Below are positions 7,298 through 15,477 of a stretch of DNA of 16,720 bases, piece by piece. Source of the DNA: Amoebophrya sp. AT5.2. Its lineage: Eukaryota > Sar > Dinophyceae > Syndiniales > Amoebophryaceae. Below the pieces are notes generated by a model. The model had not been told where the DNA came from. It did no database searches and saw only the letters and a program-made list of their open reading frames with translations. The stretch's first letter is position 1. Each line of letters begins with the position of its first letter. The stretch is from NCBI GenBank assembly GCA_005223375.1, contig RXOD01004978.1, positions 1 through 16,720 of the forward strand. Direction: 5' to 3'. Made by a program: the position numbers and the translations under genes.

Positions 7298-9265
7298 TCA
7301 AGACCACGAAGAAACCGACACCATCCGACAGATGGTCAACAGAAGTTGAAGCCCTACAACAAGTGACCACGGTAAGCTGATCCATGCGTGACGTCTCGCT
7401 CTTGATTCCGACGCCCCTGCCGCATTGCTTCCTTGTGACGAAGCAGCGGCCCCCGTCGAACCTCCCAGACCTGCCCCGCTAGCACTCGACGAAGACAACT
7501 CCGACAGCGCTGCAAGCCCTCTCTCCCCGCCGATATAGAGCAGCATAACCAGGTTGCTACCGCTTCCCCGCGTCCCGTCGTTCGTAACCAAGAGCCTCCC
7601 TTTCCGGTCGAATTTCACGTCCACGGGCCGGTAGCCGCTGGGCCACTGCCACGCGTTCGACGCGGGACCCCTCTCGTGAAACAGCAGGTCGGCGGGTTCG
7701 TCGCCGGAGTAGGGGGTTCCTGTCGCGCTTGTTGTAGCAGACGACCCCGCAGGTCGCGTGTACTCAGGAGTTTTTCTCGGCAAGTTCGTCGCGGCATCGA
7801 ATTTTTGCCAGACGACCTTGTAGCCCGTGGGCACATCGCGGTTCCAGGACCCGTGGTAGCCAATAAAGGCGTCGTTCTCAAAAATCGAAAGCGGAAACGA
7901 ATACGAATAGCTCGCGCCCCCGTTCGTGGCGTTTGTGTCCACCCCCGCTCCCTCCTGCTCCAGGTCCGTGCGCCGGAGAAACGTGATGCCGAGCGGCGCC
8001 GAGTGTGCCTGCAGGGCCACCAGCGGAGGGATTGTGTTCGCGCGGCACCAACAGTCGGAATACGTTGTGCCGCCGAAACTCGCCGGCCAGGCAAACACCC
8101 GTCCCCGCGTTGCGGACGAGGGAGCGTCCATGCCCGCGGGTATCTTGTACTCCGTAAAACAGTACAGGTACCCGTAGAAGCGCCCGCGCGCGTCCACGTC
8201 GAAAGTGGTCGGGACTGATGCAGCGGATGTCGTTCCAGTGCCCGCGGCAGTCGGGCATTCGCGCTGCAACTCGTTTCCCAGCACACTGCTGAAAAAACTA
8301 GTCGCGGCAGCGTTCGCGTTCGTACTCGTGCCAACTTCAGGGAACCAGTTCAGCTCTTCCCCGGGGTTCTCGTTGTGGATGTCGCCGCCCAGGTCTGCCC
8401 GGACCAGGTTGTCCGCCGAATTCTCCACGCCGAACAGAGTACCGCCCGCGTCGAACGCCAGGCCCACCTCGTTGCGGACGCCGTCGGCAAAGACCTCGCC
8501 GTCCGCAGCGAAATCCCACCCACCCGTCGGCGCGCTCCGCATCGGATCGGCATTCGGGAATGTGGACAGCGCAGCCGCAGTTGCACGCGACAGCGCAGCT
8601 TGGCTTCCACCGCTGCTCGTCAACGCCGGCTCTCCAGCGTATTTCCTCGGGAACCTTCGGATCCGGCTGCGGAAGGAGTCCATGTCCACATTGCCGGCGG
8701 ATCCCACGGACACGTACAGATACCCCAAATCGTCGAACACAATCGTGCGCGTCGTGTGCCCCAATGGCGCGCCCCCGCTACCGTCCGCGTTGATGTTTTT
8801 TACAACGATCTCTCGCAGCGCGTCGTTCACGGCAGCCCGCTCGCTGGTTTCCGGATACGGCCAGCGGTAGACCGTGGAAGAGGAGGAGGCGTACAGGAAG
8901 CCGTTCCAGACGGCCACGCCGTGGTTAAGCCCGGCAGCGGTCGCGATCGTGACCTTGGCGTCGGCGCGGGAATCGTTGTCATCGTCCCAGAACGCGGTGA
9001 CCCTGGGCGGATTCGCGGACCTTTCGACGACCAGAATTGTGTTAGTCTTCGTGACGAAAAGTCCGCGCGCGGTCGCGAGGTCGTCCGCGAAAAGCTGGGC
9101 GCAGAAAAGGTTGCCAAGCGTGGCGGAATTGGGCAAGGGATGAGTGCAGGGAGAAAGTGAAGACGACGTTGCTGCTGCGAATAGGGTCTGGATGAGCTGA
9201 AGCTGCACACATGATCCAGTAACGAGTATCCGCGGTAAACACTGAGCGAATATAATGCGATGCAT
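7298..9265 (-). CDS. Secreted L-sorbosone/glucose dehydrogenase-like beta-propeller (GSDH family)
   Basis: A 655-residue protein from the ATG at 9265. Residues about 55-580 match the soluble quinoprotein glucose/sorbosone dehydrogenase family, six-bladed propellers that in bacteria use PQQ to oxidise sugars. Visible family blocks include HTTRTIVFDDLGYLYVSVGS (170-189, carrying the conserved His and the LYVSVGSAGN motif) and GEVFADGVRNEVGLAFDAGG (256-275, equivalent to GLRNxVGLAF). Others are the acidic NPGEELNWFPE (300-310), AHSAPLGITF (420-429), FIGYHGSWNRDVPTGYKVVW (467-486) and PVDVKFDRKGRLLVTNDG (547-564). A hydrophobic N-terminus suggests a signal peptide. The C-terminus has a small-residue region (NAAGAS), a short basic spacer and a hydrophobic tail (about 632-650), so a GPI-anchor signal or single membrane anchor is plausible. 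Intron-free as read. PQQ binding and the substrate are inferred from the family only; eukaryotic members may have other roles. Confidence 0.85.
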   Translation of the reverse strand: MHRIIFAQCLPRILVTGSCVQLQLIQTLFAAATSSSLSPCTHPLPNSATLGNLFCAQLFADDLATARGLFVTKTNTILVVERSANPPRVTAFWDDDNDSRADAKVTIATAAGLNHGVAVWNGFLYASSSSTVYRWPYPETSERAAVNDALREIVVKNINADGSGGAPLGHTTRTIVFDDLGYLYVSVGSAGNVDMDSFRSRIRRFPRKYAGEPALTSSGGSQAALSRATAAALSTFPNADPMRSAPTGGWDFAADGEVFADGVRNEVGLAFDAGGTLFGVENSADNLVRADLGGDIHNENPGEELNWFPEVGTSTNANAAATSFFSSVLGNELQRECPTAAGTGTTSAASVPTTFDVDARGRFYGYLYCFTEYKIPAGMDAPSSATRGRVFAWPASFGGTTYSDCWCRANTIPPLVALQAHSAPLGITFLRRTDLEQEGAGVDTNATNGGASYSYSFPLSIFENDAFIGYHGSWNRDVPTGYKVVWQKFDAATNLPRKTPEYTRPAGSSATTSATGTPYSGDEPADLLFHERGPASNAWQWPSGYRPVDVKFDRKGRLLVTNDGTRGSGSNLVMLLYIGGERGLAALSELSSSSASGAGLGGSTGAAASSQGSNAAGASESRARRHAWISLPWSLVVGLQLLLTICRMVSVSSWS

Positions 9266-9966
9266 CTTCCTGTTCGCAAGCGATATTAGTAGCGCCTCCC
9301 TCCCTGGGCCCGGGACTTCACCTTGTCGGAGACCAATGCGGAATTGATTTGAAGCTGGTGGCGATGCCCTTTGGGGTCCTGCAGTTGTTCAATGAAAAAT
9401 GTGGTGAAGTTCAGAGTCACACGAGTTTGAAAAAACAAGCACCCATTATGATTTGATCGATGATGAACTTTCTCGAACATCACGATCACGAATAAACCTA
9501 GACGGAGCACGAAAGACAAAGACGTCAAGTGGACCTAAATTACACTGACTGAAATACTGCAAACCGACGTGGCGCTTCTGTAGGTGTAGGCGTACCGATG
9601 CAACAGCGGCCGCAGACCGAGGGTTTGAAAGAGCTCTGTGCGTAGCAATCCGATTCCGAATGAGATGAGTCGCAGATGAGACGAGGCTTCCTCGCACTAC
9701 GCGTGTTCGTCCTTGTTCTTGGTCGTCGTTATTTTTGTTGCAACCGAAGAGCAACTGCAAATGAATCTCGCTAGGTGTGAGGGCGAGCACGAGCAGGGCG
9801 GATCACATTCCGCTGCTGGAATCTACAGCTCATGTTCACCTCCTCCTCCTCCTCGGTAGCGAAAATAAAGCTCAGAGGATCTTCTCTAGGTTTTTCTCAC
9901 CGCGCGAAGCGTGGTCATCCTCCAAAAAACATCAAACCTACCAAACTCATGAAGTTTACTTTGAAG
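9266..9966. other. Intergenic region upstream of the dehydrogenase and 3' of the MATH-like gene
   Basis: This 701-bp spacer holds short open frames on both strands (for example 114 codons on the minus strand at 9446-9790). Their arginine/serine-rich content resembles no family, and the longest lack convincing ATG starts. A (CCT)5 microsatellite lies at 9839-9854. No regulatory element could be identified. Confidence 0.5.
9839..9854. repeat. Short trinucleotide microsatellite, (CCT)5
   Basis: The sequence reads five CCT units plus one C in intergenic DNA. It is a simple repeat with no inferred function. Confidence 0.85.
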
Positions 9967-12898
9967 TCAGTGGTCTTGTTCCCGTCCACCAGCGCTGACG
10001 TTATTGCCCACGTCATCGTCGACCCACACAGCCGAGTGCTTTCCTTCCGTTTCTGTAACGCCCTCGACCTCTTCCATTTCTACAACTGCTCCGCCCGGAT
10101 TTTCTGAATGAGCAGTATGCTCCCCTGCCACTCCCACTCCCGTCTCGTCTCCGATGTCTTTCATTTTGTCTGCAAGTTTCTCGAATGGGAAAAACAGGTT
10201 GGCGTCTGGCCGGACGAATTCGGTTGTCGAGTTCAACATCGTGTCCGCGTATCGTCGGTCTCGTTCGATTTTCTCCTTATCCTGGACATTGTCTGCCGCA
10301 CTGCCGGAGTAGCGCCCGTCAGGATAGTGCTGCTTGCTAGACGGGGTCTGGGGCTCTCGTTCTCGATCTTCATCGTTAATTCTAGCTGCATCTGCATCTT
10401 CAGCTTCTGCTTCAGCAGGCAGGATTGGCTCGACGCTGGGGTCCGCGTCGGCGGCTGCAGCTTGCACTGGGATGTGGTTTTCGAGTTCGAATTCCAACGT
10501 GCGATCTCGGGCTCCTGGTCCTCTTTACTCAACGACCTCAACGTCGACCGATAACATTGTTCTTCTTGGAAGGTGGAATATAGCGGACTAGCTACAACAT
10601 TTCAGAAAAAGTCGAAGTTCCACTAGAAACGCAGCTATATGAATACTTACCTTTCGTAGCTGCGCTCTGCCCCTCGTCGTCCCCCCTCGCAGTTTTCAAA
10701 TCTCTTTCCCAAGCCGGGTCTGCTTCCTTACTGTCCGGAAATTGAAACATGTTTTCGCTCATCTGCAGGAGTTCCTGTCCGGATAGCACGGCGCGCGCGA
10801 CGGTCGATTTCAACACATTCTCCGGCTGTTCGGGGAGAAACTCCAGGCTGATCGTCAGCGAATCAGTCTCCTTGTCCACCTCCGGACGCACCTATGTGCA
10901 GGAACAGACTTCGAGTTCGTTACGTGTTCAAGCTCATAAAGAAAGAGAAAGCAGCACGAGGGTCTTGTGGCATAGATACAAAACCATAGACTTCTATGTC
11001 GTGTTAAGCTAGAAGTGGTTACTCCGCCTCCGCCTGCAGGAGGGAGTAGCAGTAGGAAGTTGTGGAAGAAGTACAGGTATCTAGCAGCTCGTGTCCTACT
11101 AACTTCTATGTCGATTGCCACGAAGCACAGTTTGAATCAGTACCTCGCAGAAGTTGTCCACTCCCTTGTAGATTGTGTCCAGGACTTCGTAGCTTTCTGT
11201 CTTCCCAACTTTTAGCCGGTAGCGGAACCAGAACGAATTCCTCACCGCTGCGAAGTGCGCCCGTGGCTCTCCGCCGAAGTGGAACCTGCCCACGCGTACG
11301 TCCTCAGGTCTTGAATTCTTCACCAGCAGGGCGTCCAAAGCGCTGCTTCCGTACCGACCGTTGTCGTCGTCGCCAGTAGCACTCCGCCGGCTTGGGCTCT
11401 TGTTCGGGTGCAGCAGGTTTTGCACGTAGCTACCTGGCGAGAACCGCAGCGGGTTCGTATTGTAACCACCGACTTCGTGTCCGGGCGGCAGAAACGAACT
11501 GTAGTCGCCGCCGCTCCCGGGAAGGTTCGTCACCGGTCGCGTCCGCAGGTTCCGCCCGTTGCGCGGCGGCCCGCCACCCCGCAGCTCCGCCCCATTCCCA
11601 CCTCCACCGCTGGGAAACGTGCTTACCGCCCCATTTCCGTCCGCGTCGTACCCCACTATCTCGTCGACCGGATTCGCCGGATCATCCAACGGGAAATAGA
11701 GAAACACCGAGCAGTACCCCGGCTTCGCCACGATCGAATTTCCCTTCGGATAGAACACGAGTCTCGCGCGCTTCAGGAGCTTCTGCGGCGAGGCCAGGGG
11801 GTCGATGTTCACCGTAAACTCGGGGGAATACAACGGCTGCCCGGTTTCGTACACGGACAGCTTGTGCTCGATGTCCATCACCATCCACTCAACCTTTTTC
11901 ACCCGCTTCGCCACCTGGTTCCCGATCGTGAACGGCCGGTACTGCTCGAGCTGTTTCGTTTTCGTCCGCAGCTCGTGCATGGGCTGCGGAACAAGTTGGG
12001 GCGTCTGGTTGAGGCTATGGTTACCGTTCAAGCTCGGCGACGAAAACTTGCGGCGCTTCAGGTCCTTGAGCAGAGGGCTAGTTTCGTCCGCGCCGGGTGC
12101 TTCTTCCGCTGCGGCGGCTTCAGGCGGCGCGACGCTCTGATCGTGATCATCTGGTCGCTCGCTATCGCCTTCCATTTCCGTCGGCGGCTGCTCATCTTCC
12201 CCGGCCGCGACCGAGCCAAGCCCGCCCGAAGCGACCACATCGGGATCCGGATGATCGCCAGCAACGCCTGCACCCCCGCCTCCGTCCCCTTCTCCGCCTG
12301 CCGCCGTGAACAGGGTGTCGTTCTGCCCCTCAACACCAGACGAGTTCAAGACGGAATCATCTTCGAAGACGATGTTGATGCGGTCGCGTTCGCGCTCGAG
12401 TTTGTAGGATGCGAGGTCGAAGAGGCGCCCCGACAGCGCGTTCCCAATCCTCTTCAGATCGGACTTGTGCCCGTCCAGTCGGCCGGTTGCATGCTGAGAC
12501 TCGTCGCGGAGGGAGGAGAGGGACTGTCGTTTTTTCATCATACTTATTGGAGTGGGAGTCGGAAGACAGAGTGTCAGTGTACTCATCGAAAAAGCATTGC
12601 ATCGTACCTTCTCCACCGCCTGAAACTTTTCCTCCGTATTCCTACGAAGATCCGATAGCGTGTCCTTCGCCAGCTTTTCCGAGTCTTGTATCTTCCGCTC
12701 CAAACCCGAGAAAAACGGTCCTTTGACGAACGCCTCCAGGCTTTCGATTTGCTGCGCACTCTCGCGGGCGACTTTGGCAATTGCTTGTTTCAGTTCGGAG
12801 ATCTGCTCGTCGTGCCTCCTCTCGGACGCAAGCTTCTCGGACTTGATGCGCTCGTTGTGCTCCTGGAAGTCCTTCAACAGGACGCGGGGGGCGAACAT
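9967..12898 (-). CDS. Four-exon coiled-coil protein with a split MATH/TRAF-like domain
   Basis: Exons on the minus strand are 12898-12608, 12523-11144, 10891-10651 and 10514-9967. They join in frame to 819 residues, ending at a TGA (9967-9969). The ATG at 12898 is fixed by an in-frame TGA nine bases upstream. Residues about 10-130 are charged and heptad-like, indicating a coiled coil, and splicing out the first intron keeps it continuous. About 140-290 is acidic low complexity. From about 308 a MATH/TRAF-like pattern appears: VEWMVMDIEHK, then SPEFTV, ARLVFYPKGNS (350-360) and YCSVFLYF (367-374). After a Gly/Arg/Asn-rich insertion of roughly 120 residues come NSFWFRYRLKVG and VLDTIYKGVDNFCE, which may be the domain's last strands. 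The tail is acidic. MATH domains usually bind short peptides and mediate protein-protein contacts, and partners here are unknown. Exon joins are well supported; the MATH assignment is moderate. Confidence 0.75.
10515..10650 (-). other. Third intron of the MATH-like gene (136 bp, phase 1)
   Basis: The donor AAAG|GTAAGTATTC at 10650 is a near-consensus 5' splice site. The acceptor chosen is GAGGACCAG, ending at 10515. Exon 3 leaves one base (G) and exon 4 supplies GA, giving a Gly codon and restoring the long acidic frame. An in-frame TAA just upstream (in GAGTAAAGAGG) limits the acceptor to this spot or to the AG six bases earlier, which keeps the same phase. The acceptor's pyrimidine tract is weak, so its exact position is less certain than the donor. 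Confidence 0.7.
10892..11143 (-). other. Second intron of the MATH-like gene (252 bp, phase 0), repeat-containing
   Basis: Donor GCGAG|GTACTGATT starts at 11143, and acceptor CTGTTCCTGCACATAG ends at 10892. Splicing joins ...VDNFCE to VRPEVDKETDSL in phase 0. Without splicing the frame stops 14 codons after the donor. The intron holds a 12-bp direct repeat ACTTCTATGTCG (10990-11001 and 11102-11113) and a 14-bp palindrome, CATAGACTTCTATG (10985-10998). It also holds an imperfect hairpin, TACTCCGCCTCC...GGAGGGAGTA (11020-11048). This is more internal repetition than expected for a plain intron. Confidence 0.8.
12524..12607 (-). other. First intron of the MATH-like gene (84 bp, phase 0, in frame)
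   Basis: Donor GAGAAG|GTACGATGC starts at 12607, and acceptor AAAAACGACAG ends at 12524. A CTGAC-like branch site and a C/T-rich stretch lie between them. The length is divisible by three and the intron has no stop, so retention would insert 28 residues. These residues (VRCNAFSMSTLTLCLP...) are hydrophobic and proline-containing. They would break the charged heptad pattern on either side (EEKFQAVEK before, SLSSLRDESQHATGRL after), which is why I call it an intron. Confidence 0.7.
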
Positions 12899-13485
12899 CT
12901 TCGCTCAGATTACGTATTTAGATAGAATACCAAGATTCTTGAATACGATTCCTCTTTATTTTTGTTCCTCCAGCACCACCAGCTGCACCGCGTCAGAATC
13001 AGACGACCCTAAGCTACTTCCGGGTCCGGATGACGATGCGAGGCAAATTACTCTACCCTACGATGTGATTTCTTTGATGTTCTCTTTCTATGGAGGCCGT
13101 ATAATCCTTCTGACGACAGGGAGCCGCGCAACGAGCAGCGTGTTCTGAATGTCAATGTCCTTCGCTCCCGATAGGTCTCTTCACCACCGTCTCTCTTCCT
13201 CTTGCGCCCTACTCGCGAAACACCAGTGCTGCAAGGCCGCTGATGCGAGAGCTTGGTTGACGAGGAATCCAGCAGGATCACAACTCATTGCTTGGTGCCC
13301 GTGCTCAGATGACAGCAGAGCTAGAGCTCGCGATGCTGGTCCTCGACGTCGCCGGTGGGTAATTCAAACGAAGTGGGCGCACAGTCAGACGGCTACTTTG
13401 CTTTCCTTCTTCGCGCGGCGGCGGTACGCGGACGCGCACGTCGCCTACGCTAAGTCGTAGACAATCACAATGAAGAATCAATACT
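12899..13485. other. Intergenic region between the MATH-like and integrase-repeat genes
   Basis: A 587-bp spacer. Plus-strand frames of about 100-160 codons cross it but run antisense into the MATH-like gene's 5' end or have Arg/Ser/Cys-rich content with no family resemblance. I see no RNA gene, repeat or recognisable regulatory motif. Confidence 0.5.
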
Positions 13486-15156
13486 TTAAAGCGTGGCCGT
13501 GGCGGCGACATCAGCGCTACCTGCAGCGGCACTCTCAGGATCAAGAGCAGCCCGCGCGAGATCGTGGAGTCTTTTCAACCCGGGTCCTTGTGGCCCCATC
13601 TCATTCGTAAGATCGATGTAGCAGCTCGATTGCTCCAGTGCTAGCTGCCGCCTACAGTGCTGCGTCGGCGGGCCCGAACACGGCGCATAAAGCGTCATAA
13701 CCAATCCTCCACCACTGCGTTTTACGGAGAAGACGTCCCATCGTACGAGCAGCTCTACAGGAAAAACAAAAGCGCCGAGTAGGAAGGGCACGGGTCTCGT
13801 CACTGTCTGGGTCTGGCTGCCCGCTGCAACGCAATTGTTGTAGTTTTGGTCCTTTTTATTGTTCTCGTAGCTAAAGCCATCCGTTTTGACAACTACTGCG
13901 ACGACACAGGCGATCCCATCAGCGAGGTCTATCGGTAGGATTTGTTTCTCGCCGTTGATCATAAGTTGACGGTTGAGGTTCAAACGTAGGCGACGCGTCG
14001 ATCTTCTACCGTGTTCCGAGGAATATGCCATGCGCACGAGGAGCTTCTGGCCGCCCCAGGTCGCATTATGAAGCTGACCAAACACATTCACGTAAGAGAA
14101 CGCTGGACCTGGACGCAGCATCACGCCGTCGCCTAGTACACCTCTGGCTGAAGGTGAAGCTACAGCCTGGCAGGCCGCCGACTGGAACAGTTTTTCGCGC
14201 AGCTCGATCATCGCCCTGAAATGCTGTCGACACCGCGCAGTCGTTTTCAGTTGGGACAACCAGTCTGCTTCAGACGATTCCGGCAGCCGTGACAGGACGC
14301 GTTCGAAAACCTCCCGCAGACGTGCTGCGGCGCGGTCGTCCGTCGCCGCGTCGACGGATGGCACAGAGTCGACGCTGCGTGAACACCAGCAACAAGGCGC
14401 GCGCCCCTTCGCCAAAGACATGCTCGTTGAGCTGGGATTCGGCCGACGGAGGTCCATGTCGTCCAGGTGCACAATATCAAGGCGATCCTCGTTGGGACAC
14501 GCCAAAATGAATCCAATCCTCGTATCCGCCGACAGACCCGTTTTAAACTGAAGCCTCGACGTTTCCGGATTTTGCCCGCCTTTTCTTCGCCTTGCGGCCG
14601 CGCTGACCACCTGCAAAATTTTCCAGTTGTTTTTCCGAATTCTCGCATGTGATTCATCGTCATCGTCAACATCGGCACTGGAATTGGACGGAGAAGCGGG
14701 GACCACGCTTGTCATCTGCTTTCGCCGCACAAGGAAGGAGCCCTGCATGATCCGCGGCAGCCGTTGGAACTCGTAGTCTGCGGTGACGCCCAACGACTCG
14801 AATTTCTCAAGAGTCCATCGGATCGAAGCCTCGGCTGCGAGGCCCCTGACATTTTTATAGCAGTAATCCTCCGCAGCATGCACACGGCGTGATCGAGAGT
14901 TGCAGCTGAGTGCGTCCATCCACGATACCCAACCACGATGCTTGTAGTACAAATCGGGTCGCGCGGGAATCGTAGGCGGTCGATCGCCCGTTCTAACCCA
15001 CGATCTGTAGCCCAATGCATCCTGCAACGCAAGTGGCTTCACAAACTCTTTGAATCCGGCGAGCGATAAGAACGGTCTTGGAGGCCTGCCGCGTGTAGCT
15101 CTTCGAGCTGATGTTGGCGCATGCGCTGACAACCGCAACGCCGTTCTCATCGTCAT
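13486..15156 (-). CDS. Protein with one phage-integrase-repeat-like motif and organelle-targeting-like N-terminus
   Basis: A 556-residue protein. The open frame extends 30 codons further upstream, but the first ATG is at 15156, preceded on the minus strand by ATAGGAGACAGACG. The first 30 residues (MTMRTALRLSAHAPTSARRA...) lack acidic residues and are Arg/Ala/Ser-rich, as in a mitochondrial or plastid presequence. Residues about 33-82 carry FKEFVKPLALQDALGYRSWV, then GDRPPTIPARPDLYYKHRGW and VSWMDAL. This fits the 'phage-integrase repeat unit' motif (INT_rpt; typical form W...SGKRP..IP..P...Y...GW.SW.DWLG) common in algal, oomycete and giant-virus proteins. The rest is unassigned. A segment near 200-225 (RLQFKTG...RIGFILAC) and the following VHLDDMDL recall the core strands of PD-(D/E)XK-type nucleases, but this is a guess. 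An acidic patch DVDDDDE lies near 162-168. No introns were seen. Molecular function is unknown. Confidence 0.65.
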   Translation of the reverse strand: MTMRTALRLSAHAPTSARRATRGRPPRPFLSLAGFKEFVKPLALQDALGYRSWVRTGDRPPTIPARPDLYYKHRGWVSWMDALSCNSRSRRVHAAEDYCYKNVRGLAAEASIRWTLEKFESLGVTADYEFQRLPRIMQGSFLVRRKQMTSVVPASPSNSSADVDDDDESHARIRKNNWKILQVVSAAARRRKGGQNPETSRLQFKTGLSADTRIGFILACPNEDRLDIVHLDDMDLRRPNPSSTSMSLAKGRAPCCWCSRSVDSVPSVDAATDDRAAARLREVFERVLSRLPESSEADWLSQLKTTARCRQHFRAMIELREKLFQSAACQAVASPSARGVLGDGVMLRPGPAFSYVNVFGQLHNATWGGQKLLVRMAYSSEHGRRSTRRLRLNLNRQLMINGEKQILPIDLADGIACVVAVVVKTDGFSYENNKKDQNYNNCVAAGSQTQTVTRPVPFLLGAFVFPVELLVRWDVFSVKRSGGGLVMTLYAPCSGPPTQHCRRQLALEQSSCYIDLTNEMGPQGPGLKRLHDLARAALDPESAAAGSADVAATATL

Positions 15157-15477
15157 CGTCTGTCTCCTATCGATACCTGTGCGCCTTACAATAAGTAAGC
15201 AGGAGTTCAGTAGCAATGGCCCACAATGTTGGGAAAATGAAGCCAATTTCAGTTTTATTTTCGTAGCAATGCTCGGGCCTCGGCCTCTCTCGGCTCATTG
15301 TCCGGCGCCCTTGTCCGTCTCTCTCTCTGTTATCCTTATCGTTCTCGTCGTCAAGAACACGGATGCGATTTATAACCACACACGTTATGGACATCGTGCA
15401 ATTTCTATTGTGATAGCGATAGCGTCAGTTACAGTTTGGCTCACCTTGTCGCGAGAAAAGAATGCCGAGTCAGATAC
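15157..15477. other. Spacer upstream of the integrase-repeat gene
   Basis: This 321-bp spacer includes the 30-codon open extension of the neighbouring gene up to 15246. Upstream of the ATG the minus strand reads GTATCGATAGGAGACAG, an AG-ended site that could act as a cis- or trans-splice acceptor. Nothing else stands out. Confidence 0.4.

Noticed and set aside
7615..8334. 239-codon minus-strand open frame in another frame of the dehydrogenase
   Set aside because: It is Arg/Thr-rich with no motif, while the main frame carries the HGSWNR and AHSAPLG blocks. There is no sign of a frameshift.
8205..9160. Two long plus-strand open frames (221 and 261 codons)
   Set aside because: They overlap each other and lie antisense to clearly recognised dehydrogenase motifs.
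11408..12658. 416-codon plus-strand open frame antisense to the MATH-like gene
   Set aside because: It is Arg/His/Pro-rich with no family resemblance. The minus-strand frame has coiled-coil and domain motifs and matched splice sites. It is a GC-driven shadow.
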